A stretch of DNA of 64,000 nucleotides from Reichenbachiella ulvae (GTDB lineage: Bacteria > Bacteroidota > Bacteroidia > Cytophagales > Cyclobacteriaceae): contig NZ_JAOYOD010000001.1 of NCBI RefSeq assembly GCF_025833875.1, positions 2,170,001 to 2,234,000 of the forward strand, read 5' to 3'. Below the pieces are notes generated by a model. It was not told the origin of the DNA and ran no database searches. It saw only the letters and a program-made list of their open reading frames with translations. This document shows, piece after piece, positions 19,189 to 25,697 of this stretch. The position numbers and the translations under genes were made by a program. The stretch's first letter is position 1, and each line of letters begins with the position of its first letter.

Positions 19189-19258
19189 GAATGAATCAAT
19201 AGAAAAATAAGCGGCGATCTGATTTTAGGACAGATCACCACTCAACGTTGATTCATTC
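19189..19258 (-). terminator. Nested hairpins with terminator-like inner stem between dehydrogenase and kinase genes
   Basis: An outer perfect 11-bp inverted repeat (19189-19199 with 19248-19258) encloses an inner 9-bp stem (19213-19221 with 19231-19239, one G-T pair). On the minus strand the inner stem is followed by a U-rich run, as in an intrinsic terminator. The element could end the dehydrogenase transcript or attenuate read-through into the kinase operon. Confidence 0.5.
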
Positions 19259-19276
19259 GTATGCTACGAACGGCAA

Positions 19277-20323
19277 CTACAAATTGCTAATAACTGCCTT
19301 GGAGATTTCCTGCGTAGAAGATGATCCACCTAGATCTACAGGCAACACACCAGATTCTGTTGTTTTGTCTACTGCAGCCAGTATGGCATTAGCCGCTTCA
19401 TTTTCACCCAAATGTTCTAGCATCATCACGCCAGACCAAATTTGACCTATGGGGTTCGCTATGTTTTTGCCTGCGATATCTGGTGCTGATCCGTGAATAG
19501 GCTCAAACATAGATGGAAAGTCTTTCTCTGGATTGATGTTACCTGCACCACCAAGTCCCAGACTACCCATGATCGCTCCTCCCAAATCACTGAGAATATC
19601 CCCAAACAAATTGGTCGTCAAAACCACATCAAAAACCTCTGGCTTCAGTACGAAAGAGGCACTTGCATTATCGATATACATCTGATCATGCGTCACATCT
19701 GGATACTGAGTCGCCACTTCTTTGATCACTCTATCCCAGTAAGACAAACTATTGATCAGCGTATTGGACTTGGTCACATGCGTCACCTTATTTCTTCTTG
19801 TTCTGGCCAGTTGGAATGCATAGTGAGCGACTCTTTCTATCCCCTTTCGGGTAAAAATACTGGTATCTACCCCCATACCATTTTCTTCGTCTGGCAGGTA
19901 CTGATTGCCGACCTGCACAAACTCGCCTTCAGTATTTTCCCTTACCACTACAAAATCAAAAGGTTTTTCAGACCTAAGCGGTCTAGTGACCCCAGGATAC
20001 ACCCGTACTGGCCTATAGTTTACATATTGCTGAAACTGTGTACGCACTTTGAATGTGTAGTCCTTGGCTGGTAGTGTATCATCCACACCTGGCAACCCTA
20101 CCGCTCCAAAATATACAGCATCAAAAGCCTTTAGCTTCTCCAACGCATCTTCAGGCATGAATTTGCCATGCTCTAGGTAGTAGCCCGCACCATAGTCGAA
20201 GTTTTCCATATCAAACGAAAACCCAAATTTCTCTCCCGCAGCAAGCAGCACTTCCATCGCTGCAGGAACAATTTCTTTCCCAATCCCATCTCCTGGCACT
20301 ACGGCTATCTTATACTTTGTCAT
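19277..20323 (-). CDS. Isocitrate/isopropylmalate dehydrogenase family, tartrate/D-malate dehydrogenase-like
   Basis: A 348-residue NAD-dependent beta-hydroxyacid oxidative decarboxylase. Family residues are all present: substrate arginines 94, 104 and 128 (KVRTQFQQYVNYRP, VVRENTEGE), Lys185, and metal-binding Asp218, Asp242 and Asp246 (YIDNASAS, NLFGDILSDLGGA). The GAVGLPGVDDTLP and QYVNYRP segments resemble tartrate dehydrogenase/D-malate enzymes more than leucine-pathway LeuB, and no other leu genes are near. The genes downstream encode a DUF1537 kinase and an acid-sugar importer. It may act on a malate-like diacid, or take the place normally filled by PdxA in phosphorylated C4 acid oxidation; the second idea is inference. 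ATG at 20323. Confidence 0.88.
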   Translation of the reverse strand: MTKYKIAVVPGDGIGKEIVPAAMEVLLAAGEKFGFSFDMENFDYGAGYYLEHGKFMPEDALEKLKAFDAVYFGAVGLPGVDDTLPAKDYTFKVRTQFQQYVNYRPVRVYPGVTRPLRSEKPFDFVVVRENTEGEFVQVGNQYLPDEENGMGVDTSIFTRKGIERVAHYAFQLARTRRNKVTHVTKSNTLINSLSYWDRVIKEVATQYPDVTHDQMYIDNASASFVLKPEVFDVVLTTNLFGDILSDLGGAIMGSLGLGGAGNINPEKDFPSMFEPIHGSAPDIAGKNIANPIGQIWSGVMMLEHLGENEAANAILAAVDKTTESGVLPVDLGGSSSTQEISKAVISNL

Positions 20324-20460
20324 TTTATCTTATTGTTTGTTTTGATTAAGATTTCAATTGTGATTTGAGTAGACTGATTCATAGGACTCTCCCATTTTTC
20401 AACATTGGATTGACTACTCCAGTTTTACATTCATCAAACTTATTGATCAATGTATTTTGT

Positions 20461-20476
20461 ATTTTGAATTCAAAAT
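20461..20476. promoter_or_regulatory. Perfect 16-bp palindrome upstream of the dehydrogenase gene
   Basis: The sequence ATTTTGAATTCAAAAT lies between the dehydrogenase (minus) and the small secreted protein gene (plus), 138 bp from the first and 105 bp from the second. It shares TTGAA/TTCAA half-sites with the palindrome beside the GntR gene, so it may be an operator for that regulator. AT-rich palindromes can occur by chance. Confidence 0.3.
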
Positions 20477-20581
20477 TAATCAAATTAATTACATTTACAA
20501 CCCCTATTGAAAAATGTAGAACTAGAACCAATAGATATTCAATCAGTTAATAGCGTAGCACAGATTAAAAAAACTTATATC

Positions 20582-21082
20582 ATGAAAAGAACGATACTAT
20601 TCATCCCAATGCTACTGAGTATAATATTCTGTCATGCTCAGACGAATGAGACGATCAAATTATCAGCCATCGAAGATTTTAACAGTACTACTGACAGCAA
20701 CTATATCCCCTACTACCAAGACACCCAGCGTGAAGCTTTGGCCATCAATGCCGCACAATACAAAAACCAATTTGCGCTAGCGGTGAGTCGTTTTGAAGGA
20801 GAGTCCGGCAAGTATTTGGTTTCTATTTTGACCATGGCAGAAAATGACGGGGAATCTACTTACAAACTGTTGGTCAACGACAAAGTAATCGCCACTGCTC
20901 AAAACCCCACAACGACGAAAAGCTTTGAGGATGCTCAACTAGACTTTGGTCGGGTCAAATTGAAAACTTCGGACAAAATAGCCATTGCGTTCAATTCTCA
21001 CACCAATGAAAAAATACCTGAGGGCGATATTACCGCTTATTCCAGAGGTAGGTGGAAAGCCCTGATTTTGGCAAAAAAGTAA
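20582..21082 (+). CDS. Small secreted protein of unknown function
   Basis: A 166-residue exported protein I do not recognise. The signal peptide MKRTILFIPMLLSIIFCHAQ is clear. The mature part looks like a single beta-sandwich, with strands such as YLVSILTMAENDGESTYKLLVNDKVIAT and a C-terminal SRGRWKALILAK. That pattern is reminiscent of carbohydrate-binding or ligand modules appended to Bacteroidota glycosidases, but here it stands alone. I use the ATG at 20582; a longer in-frame start 75 bp upstream would bury the signal peptide. It is on the plus strand, opposite to the flanking dehydrogenase and cyclase genes, and so has its own promoter, probably in the shared 258-bp gap. Confidence 0.7.
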   Translation: MKRTILFIPMLLSIIFCHAQTNETIKLSAIEDFNSTTDSNYIPYYQDTQREALAINAAQYKNQFALAVSRFEGESGKYLVSILTMAENDGESTYKLLVNDKVIATAQNPTTTKSFEDAQLDFGRVKLKTSDKIAIAFNSHTNEKIPEGDITAYSRGRWKALILAKK

Positions 21083-21194
21083 TACAACAGGCGTACTTTG
21101 CTACGGTTAATGTACGCCTAAACAAAACTTGCACCATCATAGCGCGGATCCATTTCTCATCAGAATAGACCCTTCGATCTGCGCGAGGTACTTA

Positions 21195-21845
21195 TTATTT
21201 CTCTTCCAATGCCACGACCCTGGCAGGCGCACCGTCCCCGTTCTGTATTTTCAATGGCAAGGCAATCAAGAAAACCGATGGTGATTGAATCTGATCCAAC
21301 CCCATAAGCCCCTCGATAATCGTGACCCCTCCTCCTAACAGGATTTTATGTATCTCTGTCACCTCCTTTAGGTCGGCTACATTGGCTACAGAGAGTGGCT
21401 CTACGCCCAGCATGTTGATTTTCTTTTGCACACACCATCGACAAAAAGCTTCGCTCAAACGGGGTAACTCTGATTTGAAATTGGGCTGATTGTAATTTTC
21501 AGCCCAGTGGGTACGCACCAGAATACTATCTCCACGCTGTACCTTCTCCAGCTGTCCTTCGAAATCCTTCCCATCGATTAGCTGACTTGCGTCATGAATG
21601 TCCACATCCAAAATCCAGGCCTTGGCCATCAACTTGGAAGGATGGAGCTCATCTACTGTAGTGTCGCTCACCCCAAAGTGTAGAGGAGCATCCATATGCG
21701 TACCTGCATGCGAATAAATGGTCAGCGTCTTAGCATTCCAGCCATCTACCTCAAGCTTGCGGGCAGGCTCATCAGCGTACCCGGCGATGTGTTCACCCAA
21801 TGTGTGCGTAAGGTCGTGAACCTTATATTTAGATATATCCAACAT
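21195..21845 (-). CDS. Cyclase family protein (kynurenine formamidase-like metal hydrolase)
   Basis: A 216-residue cytoplasmic protein of the PF04199 cyclase family. The metal-binding signature is intact: SHAGTHMDAPLHF near residues 45-57, preceded by VHDLTHTL. Family members hydrolyse amides or lactones (N-formylkynurenine, isatin) using Mn or Zn. No kynurenine-pathway genes are near, so lactone or amide hydrolysis in the acid-sugar pathway is a possible role; that is inference. The gene is divergent from the GntR regulator with 149 bp between starts, a layout typical of a regulator and its target. Confidence 0.85.
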   Translation of the reverse strand: MLDISKYKVHDLTHTLGEHIAGYADEPARKLEVDGWNAKTLTIYSHAGTHMDAPLHFGVSDTTVDELHPSKLMAKAWILDVDIHDASQLIDGKDFEGQLEKVQRGDSILVRTHWAENYNQPNFKSELPRLSEAFCRWCVQKKINMLGVEPLSVANVADLKEVTEIHKILLGGGVTIIEGLMGLDQIQSPSVFLIALPLKIQNGDGAPARVVALEEK

Positions 21846-21922
21846 TCTTTTAATATTTCGGCTAGCGAAAACTGCACCTTTGGCACAATCCTTCTGATCC
21901 TACAAGGTTAACTTTTTGTTTT

Positions 21923-21939
21923 TTGAATACATAATTCAA
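21923..21939. promoter_or_regulatory. Candidate GntR operator in the cyclase/GntR divergent region
   Basis: A perfect inverted repeat, TTGAAT-ACATA-ATTCAA, lies midway between the divergent cyclase and GntR starts. FadR-type GntR proteins usually bind short palindromes in such shared promoter regions. The repeat is seen; binding is inference. Confidence 0.45.
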
Positions 21940-21994
21940 TAACAGAAAAATGGATTTTGTTTATCTTGCAAGCTGAATTTCATCCTCTCGATAC

Positions 21995-22624
21995 GTGGAA
22001 CATTTAGAACTAGTAGATCGCATATACGCCGCAGTAAAGCAAAAAATCTTTGATCAGGAACTACAGCCAGGTCAAAAAATAACACAGGAGAAAATAGCCG
22101 CTGAACTGGGAGTGAGCAGAAGTCCGCTGCTAAAGGCACTCCAGCGACTAGAGACAGAGATGCTCGTCGAAAGCATCCCCAGACGAGGCATGTACGTGAA
22201 GTCTACCAACATCAATGACCTGATCGATGTATTCGAATGCCGGGCAGTACTAGAGGGACTTTCGGCTCGACTCACAGCAAGAAACATCACCCAACAACAG
22301 ATCCAAACACTGAAAGATTGTTTTTCAGAATTTATTGGTCAGAAAAAGATAAGCATGGAAGACTATGCATCTGCGGATCGCGCTTTTCATGCCTATATAC
22401 TGGAGTGGAGTGGCAATCAAACGCTTTCGCACTTGGAGATGCTTAGCAATATCCACTTGAAGGCTTTTCAAGCAGGATTGATTCGTGAACCAAAAGAAAC
22501 ATTAACCGAGCACCTTTCTATTATAGAAGCTTTGGAAAACCGGGATCAAGAACGTGCCGAAAAAGAAATGAGAAAACATATTGAACAGTCCCTTATTGAC
22601 TTCAAAGGGAAGTTACTCAACTAA
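21995..22624 (+). CDS. GntR-family transcriptional regulator, FadR/FCD subfamily
   Basis: A 209-residue DNA-binding regulator. The N-terminal winged helix-turn-helix is textbook GntR (IYAAVKQKIFDQELQPGQKI, IAAELGVSRSPLLKALQRLE, PRRGMYVKS). The C-terminal all-helical FCD domain has the metal/ligand pattern DRAFHAYILEWSGN and EHLSIIEALENRDQERAEKEMRKHIEQS. FCD regulators of this type normally sense sugar acids or other organic acids, which fits the acid-sugar genes upstream. The start is a GTG at 21995. It is probably the local repressor of the cyclase gene and perhaps the dehydrogenase-kinase-MFS set, through the TTGAA/TTCAA palindromes. Confidence 0.93.
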   Translation: MEHLELVDRIYAAVKQKIFDQELQPGQKITQEKIAAELGVSRSPLLKALQRLETEMLVESIPRRGMYVKSTNINDLIDVFECRAVLEGLSARLTARNITQQQIQTLKDCFSEFIGQKKISMEDYASADRAFHAYILEWSGNQTLSHLEMLSNIHLKAFQAGLIREPKETLTEHLSIIEALENRDQERAEKEMRKHIEQSLIDFKGKLLN

Positions 22625-23196
22625 TAAGTTCAAATAAAAACATTAACAAATGTCTACTATTCTATTGGGCTAGTGAAATATAAAAACCGGTTCAATACTT
22701 GATCTTCCTTTTGAATATTTTAAAATGTAAGTCAAACACATTTCATAGGCAGGCTTTTTCGGCCCTTCCTTGGCATGGCAGGTGAAAATTCGATGTTCTG
22801 TGAGGAATTGTCTGTTTTTGTTAGTTGGATAACCCCGAAAAAGCTTTGTAAGCTAATTTGGGCTTTATCCTTTTTTTGAAAAGCTAATCACCTATTATTC
22901 AGCAACCTAAATATTATCATTCATACCCCTTCAGCTTGGATATGAATTCTTTATTTCCATTCTTCCTTAGGTAATTCTGAGCACAAGAGAGAAAAACATC
23001 AAACCACAGAATGTATTTTAATTCCCACAATAGATTTAACGAACGAAGAACCATTTTTAGAATTTGAAATATTATACACTAATTGAGAGGTTAAGTGAAA
23101 TCAATTTTTAAGATTAACCTCCAATAAGCACGCAAATAAATATAACTTATTCATTTTCAAAGATGGAAGATCGAGCTCCAACCGACGATCTCTTGA
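22625..23196. other. Gene-poor AT-rich stretch before the IS element
   Basis: No convincing gene is visible in these 572 bases on either strand; the only open frame (minus strand, about 23101-23319) runs across the IS end and looks spurious. The stretch holds an inverted repeat near 22753-22844, described separately. It may be decayed insertion debris. Confidence 0.5.
22753..22844. repeat. 10-bp inverted repeat pair enclosing 72 bp
   Basis: GCTTTTTCGG at 22753-22762 is matched by its exact reverse complement at 22835-22844. The flanks show further partial symmetry. This could be a small inverted-repeat element or remnant, but only one copy is visible. Confidence 0.3.
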
Positions 23197-23239
23197 GTGA
23201 TCATACCCCAAAAAATGGGACAGTGAGTTTAGTTCAGAA

Positions 23240-23536
23240 ATGACAACTAAATTTACTGATATGACACGCAAGAAGTACACATCAAAATTCAAGACAAAGG
23301 TGGTTTTAGAAGCCATCAAAGAGCAATCAACCGTTGCAGAGCTGGCACAGAAATATGAACTGGCCCCTCAGCAAATCAACCTCTGGAAAAGAGAGTTTTT
23401 AGCCAATGCAGAGGGCGTTTTCGAGAAAAAGGGCAAGAGCAAGAAGTCGCAAGCTGACGATGAAAAGGATCAATTGCTCAAGACTATCGGTCAGCTAAAA
23501 GTGGAAAATGATTTTTTAAAAGACGCCTTGCGGTAA
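23240..23536 (+). CDS. IS3-family transposase OrfA
   Basis: A 98-residue DNA-binding subunit. It has the helix-turn-helix pattern of IS3/IS911 OrfA (RKKYTSKFKTKVVLEAIKEQ, VAELAQKYELAPQQINLWKREF) followed by a leucine-zipper-like helix (DQLLKTIGQLKVENDFLKDAL). The C-terminal codons contain the slippery heptamer T-TTA-AAA at 23515-23521, where a minus-one shift would yield the OrfAB fusion. ATG at 23240; a second in-frame ATG at 23261 is also possible. The gene appears intact. Confidence 0.92.
   Translation: MTTKFTDMTRKKYTSKFKTKVVLEAIKEQSTVAELAQKYELAPQQINLWKREFLANAEGVFEKKGKSKKSQADDEKDQLLKTIGQLKVENDFLKDALR
23515..23521 (+). other. Minus-one programmed frameshift heptamer T-TTA-AAA
   Basis: In the orfA frame the codons TTT-TTA-AAA form an X-XXY-YYZ slippery site directly before the orfA stop. 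The minus-one frame stays open from here into the orfB sequence. This matches the known way IS3 elements make the OrfAB transposase. Confidence 0.6.
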
Positions 23537-24384
23537 GACCATTGCCTGAACGGCGATCAATGATAGGCAAGGGTCAATTGAGTATGTCAAAGCAGTGCAA
23601 ACTGCTGTCCATACACCGTTCAGGGATTTATTATAAGCCCAAAGGGGAGTCAGAATTGAACTTAAAGCTAATACGCATGATTGACGAGCATTAGCTGCAC
23701 CACCCGTTCAAGGGAGCGGGCAGGATGCATACTTGGCTGACCAAAGACAAAGGGATGCTTGTGAGCAAGAATAGGATCGAGCGCCTCTATTACCGGGTGA
23801 TGGGTTTACAAGCTGTGATGCCAGGAAAACATACGTCCAGACGTCATAAAGCCCACAAGGTGTATCCTTATCTACTTCGTAACCTGACAGTGGAGCGCCC
23901 CAATCAGGTCTGGGCAATGGACATCACCTACATCCCCATAAAGAAAGGGTTCATGTATTTGACAGCCATTATTGACCTCTACAGTAGGTATGTGGTCAAT
24001 TGGTCAGTATCTAACTCCATGGATGCAGAATGGTGCCAACGGTGTCTAGAAGAGGCCATAGAGACGCATGGAAAGCCTGAGATTATTAATACCGATCAAG
24101 GCTCACAGTTTACCTCAGAAGTCTTCGCCAATTTCGTCTTGAGTCAAGACATCAAGTTGAGTATGGACGGAAAAGGAAGAGCTATTGATAATGCCTTTAT
24201 TGAGCGGTTGTGGAGAAGTGTAAAGTATGAAAAGCTGTACCTCAATCCACCTAAGGACGGTATGGATCTGTACCTACTTGTAGCGGAATACTTCAACTAC
24301 TACAACATGGAAAGAAGGCATACAAGTATCGAGGATCAGAGACCGATTGATCTCTATCAAACCACCCAAAAACAGGCCGCCTAA
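23518..24384 (+). pseudogene. IS3-family transposase OrfB, interrupted by an in-frame TAG
   Basis: The integrase-like catalytic subunit of the IS. Translated in the minus-one frame from the slippery site, it reads through RPLPERRSMIGKG and the family segment HRSGIYYKPKGES to RMIDEH, then hits TAG at 23692-23694, then continues LHHPFKGAGRMHTWL. Relatives usually have an aromatic residue at the stop position, so a single base change is the simplest explanation. The DDE core downstream is intact: Asp in WAMDITYIPIKKG, Asp in NTDQGSQFTS, Glu in FIERLWRSVKYE. An ATG at 23725 could still express a 219-residue C-terminal fragment that has the core but lacks the N-terminal part. Confidence 0.88.
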
Positions 24385-24445
24385 TGTGCAGATCATTTTT
24401 GGGTTTTATTGTTAATGAAAGGAATATTAAACACTATTGTAGAAC

Positions 24446-25024
24446 TTAAAACCGAACAAACCCTGTCCTAACTATTGGGGTATGATCATAAGGATCTATT
24501 ATTTCTAGTAGCTCCCAATAGGAAATAGTCATATGTTGTTCTAAATGTCCAATACTTGTTAATGAGGCAAAACCCCACTGACCATTAGCCAAATTTCGAG
24601 CAGCTGATGTAACCAAATCTTGGTAACTATTAATATTAGAACGATCTAAGGAATTCAATCTCAACCTACACTTTTCAATGAGAATATCTATAATTCTATT
24701 ATACTCTAAATTGATTAATCGAATTTGCTTCCCTCCAACATCCAATCTTCGTTGAATTTCTTTCTTGGTAATTATCAACTGATCAACAAAATCCAGTAAA
24801 GAACGTGGATCTGAACTTTTAATTTTCTTTAGGTACACTTTCCAGTTGTTCTTGTCAGGATAGAACAAATCCTCATAACCATTCTGATACCTACCAAAAA
24901 CAAATAAGTAAGTATACAAGTTGAGTCGGTTTGTTTTAAACTGGTGTTCGAATCTTTGTCTTTTAATTGAATTGCTAATATTAGCAGAAAGGCCTATCGT
25001 TAAATTTACAACGCTGTTAATCAT
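24446..25024 (-). CDS. Hypothetical protein of unknown function in the tRNA-Leu islet
   Basis: A 192-residue protein I do not recognise. It has no signal peptide and no clear membrane segment, and is rich in Ile, Leu, Asn and Arg. Helical stretches are likely in the middle (SLLDFVDQLIITKKEIQRRLD, NRIIDILIEKCRLRLNSLD). The C-terminal half contains a small-residue segment (AARNLANGQWGFASLTSIGH). Codon usage is more AT-rich than the neighbouring core genes, which with the adjacent IS and tRNA suggests horizontal arrival. ATG at 25024. It stands alone, between the IS and the tRNA terminator. Confidence 0.6.
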   Translation of the reverse strand: MINSVVNLTIGLSANISNSIKRQRFEHQFKTNRLNLYTYLFVFGRYQNGYEDLFYPDKNNWKVYLKKIKSSDPRSLLDFVDQLIITKKEIQRRLDVGGKQIRLINLEYNRIIDILIEKCRLRLNSLDRSNINSYQDLVTSAARNLANGQWGFASLTSIGHLEQHMTISYWELLEIIDPYDHTPIVRTGFVRF

Positions 25025-25161
25025 TTTATGTAGTTTTAAAATTTATGAATTCTTCTAAAATAGAGATTCACATTTTAATACATAAAAATTGAATATTGAA
25101 AGACTATTTAATTTAAAGTCAATGCAGAAAAACCGTGACCTATTCCGTGACCCAAAAGAAA

Positions 25162-25194
25162 AAACCCTCGCAAATCATTGATTTACAAGGGTTT
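25162..25194 (-). terminator. Intrinsic terminator of the tRNA-Leu transcript
   Basis: On the minus strand a 15-bp stem (two G-T pairs) with a 3-nt loop is followed by TTTCTTTT, starting 14 bases beyond the tRNA 3-prime end. This is a strong Rho-independent terminator. Confidence 0.85.
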
Positions 25195-25207
25195 ATTTTC
25201 TAATTCG

Positions 25208-25288
25208 TACCCAGGGCCGGACTCGAACCGGCACGCCAATGACATTGGTGTTTGAGACCAACGCGTCTACCAATTCCGCCACCTGGGC
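25208..25288 (-). tRNA. tRNA-Leu (anticodon CAA)
   Basis: The 81-nt sequence folds as a class II tRNA. The acceptor strands GCCCAGG and CCTGGGT pair (one G-T), the D-arm is GCGGAATTGGTAGACGC, and the anticodon stem TTGGT/ACCAA holds the loop CTCAAAC, giving anticodon CAA. A variable arm and the T-arm GCCGG-TTCGAGT-CCGGC follow. The discriminator is A, and the 3-prime CCA is not encoded. The gene borders a variable islet, a common location for integration events. Confidence 0.95.
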
Positions 25289-25406
25289 ATATCCATTTGA
25301 TGATTAATTGTGGTCATCTTTTTTGCGGATTCGGCACCCTCTCTCTCAAAAGGGATGCAAACATATTTAAAGTTTTTTATTATCACAATACGATCTACAA
25401 AATCAG

Positions 25407-25697
25407 TTAATTTATTTTTCGTTCGAAAGATCGAGCCTCTGGTTTCGCAGCAAATAGCAGCTTAGTAGCCGGCCACACCTTCCCAAACAATTCTGATTTC
25501 CTATAAGCATTAAGCGCCTCTGCCGATTCCCATTCACTCAGGGTCACGAAGACATTTCTCTCCTCCACATCTGCCAACAACTCTACTCTTTGACAGCCCG
25601 GAAATCGTGCAATGTCCGACTGGTAAGTCGTGAATAATGCCACAAAATCTGCTACCCGATCCGTTTGGATCGTCAGTTTTACAATTCTGGTAATCAT
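25407..25697 (-). CDS. Putative quinol monooxygenase / antibiotic biosynthesis monooxygenase (ABM) domain protein
   Basis: A 96-residue cytoplasmic protein with a single ABM ferredoxin-like fold. Typical features are the N-terminal strand ITRIVKLTIQTDRVADFVALF, the central FPGCQRVELL and the helix-strand pair TLSEWESAEALNAYRKSELF. YgiN-like relatives oxidise quinols without a bound cofactor; others degrade heme. Its ATG overlaps the stop of the SAM hydroxide adenosyltransferase gene in an ATGA arrangement, so the two are translationally coupled. Substrate is not predictable. Confidence 0.85.
   Translation of the reverse strand: MITRIVKLTIQTDRVADFVALFTTYQSDIARFPGCQRVELLADVEERNVFVTLSEWESAEALNAYRKSELFGKVWPATKLLFAAKPEARSFERKIN

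Larger units (their letters stand above)
23197..24414 (+). mobile_element. IS3-family insertion sequence, probably inactive
   Basis: The element has the IS3 plan: a small helix-turn-helix orfA, then a DDE transposase orfB in the minus-one frame with a slippery heptamer at the overlap. Imperfect terminal inverted repeats are suggested by ACCCCAAAAAATGGGA on the left (about 23206-23221) and CATTTTTGGGTTTTATT on the right (about 24394-24410). Exact ends and target duplication are not resolved. A TAG inside orfB should abolish transposase. It sits in the islet beside tRNA-Leu. Confidence 0.8.

Noticed and set aside
19277..20323. Assignment of the dehydrogenase as leucine-biosynthetic LeuB
   Set aside because: No leuA, leuC or leuD is nearby, and the substrate-loop sequence is closer to tartrate/D-malate enzymes; context is acid-sugar use.
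23692..23694. TAG in orfB as possible stop-codon recoding
   Set aside because: No other gene in the window uses internal TAG, several genes end in TAG, and a broken IS is the simpler reading.
25133..25152. Direct repeat CCGTGACC at 25133 and 25145 near tRNA-Leu, considered as an attachment site
   Set aside because: It does not match the tRNA 3-prime end, no integrase is present, and an 8-bp repeat this close can be chance.
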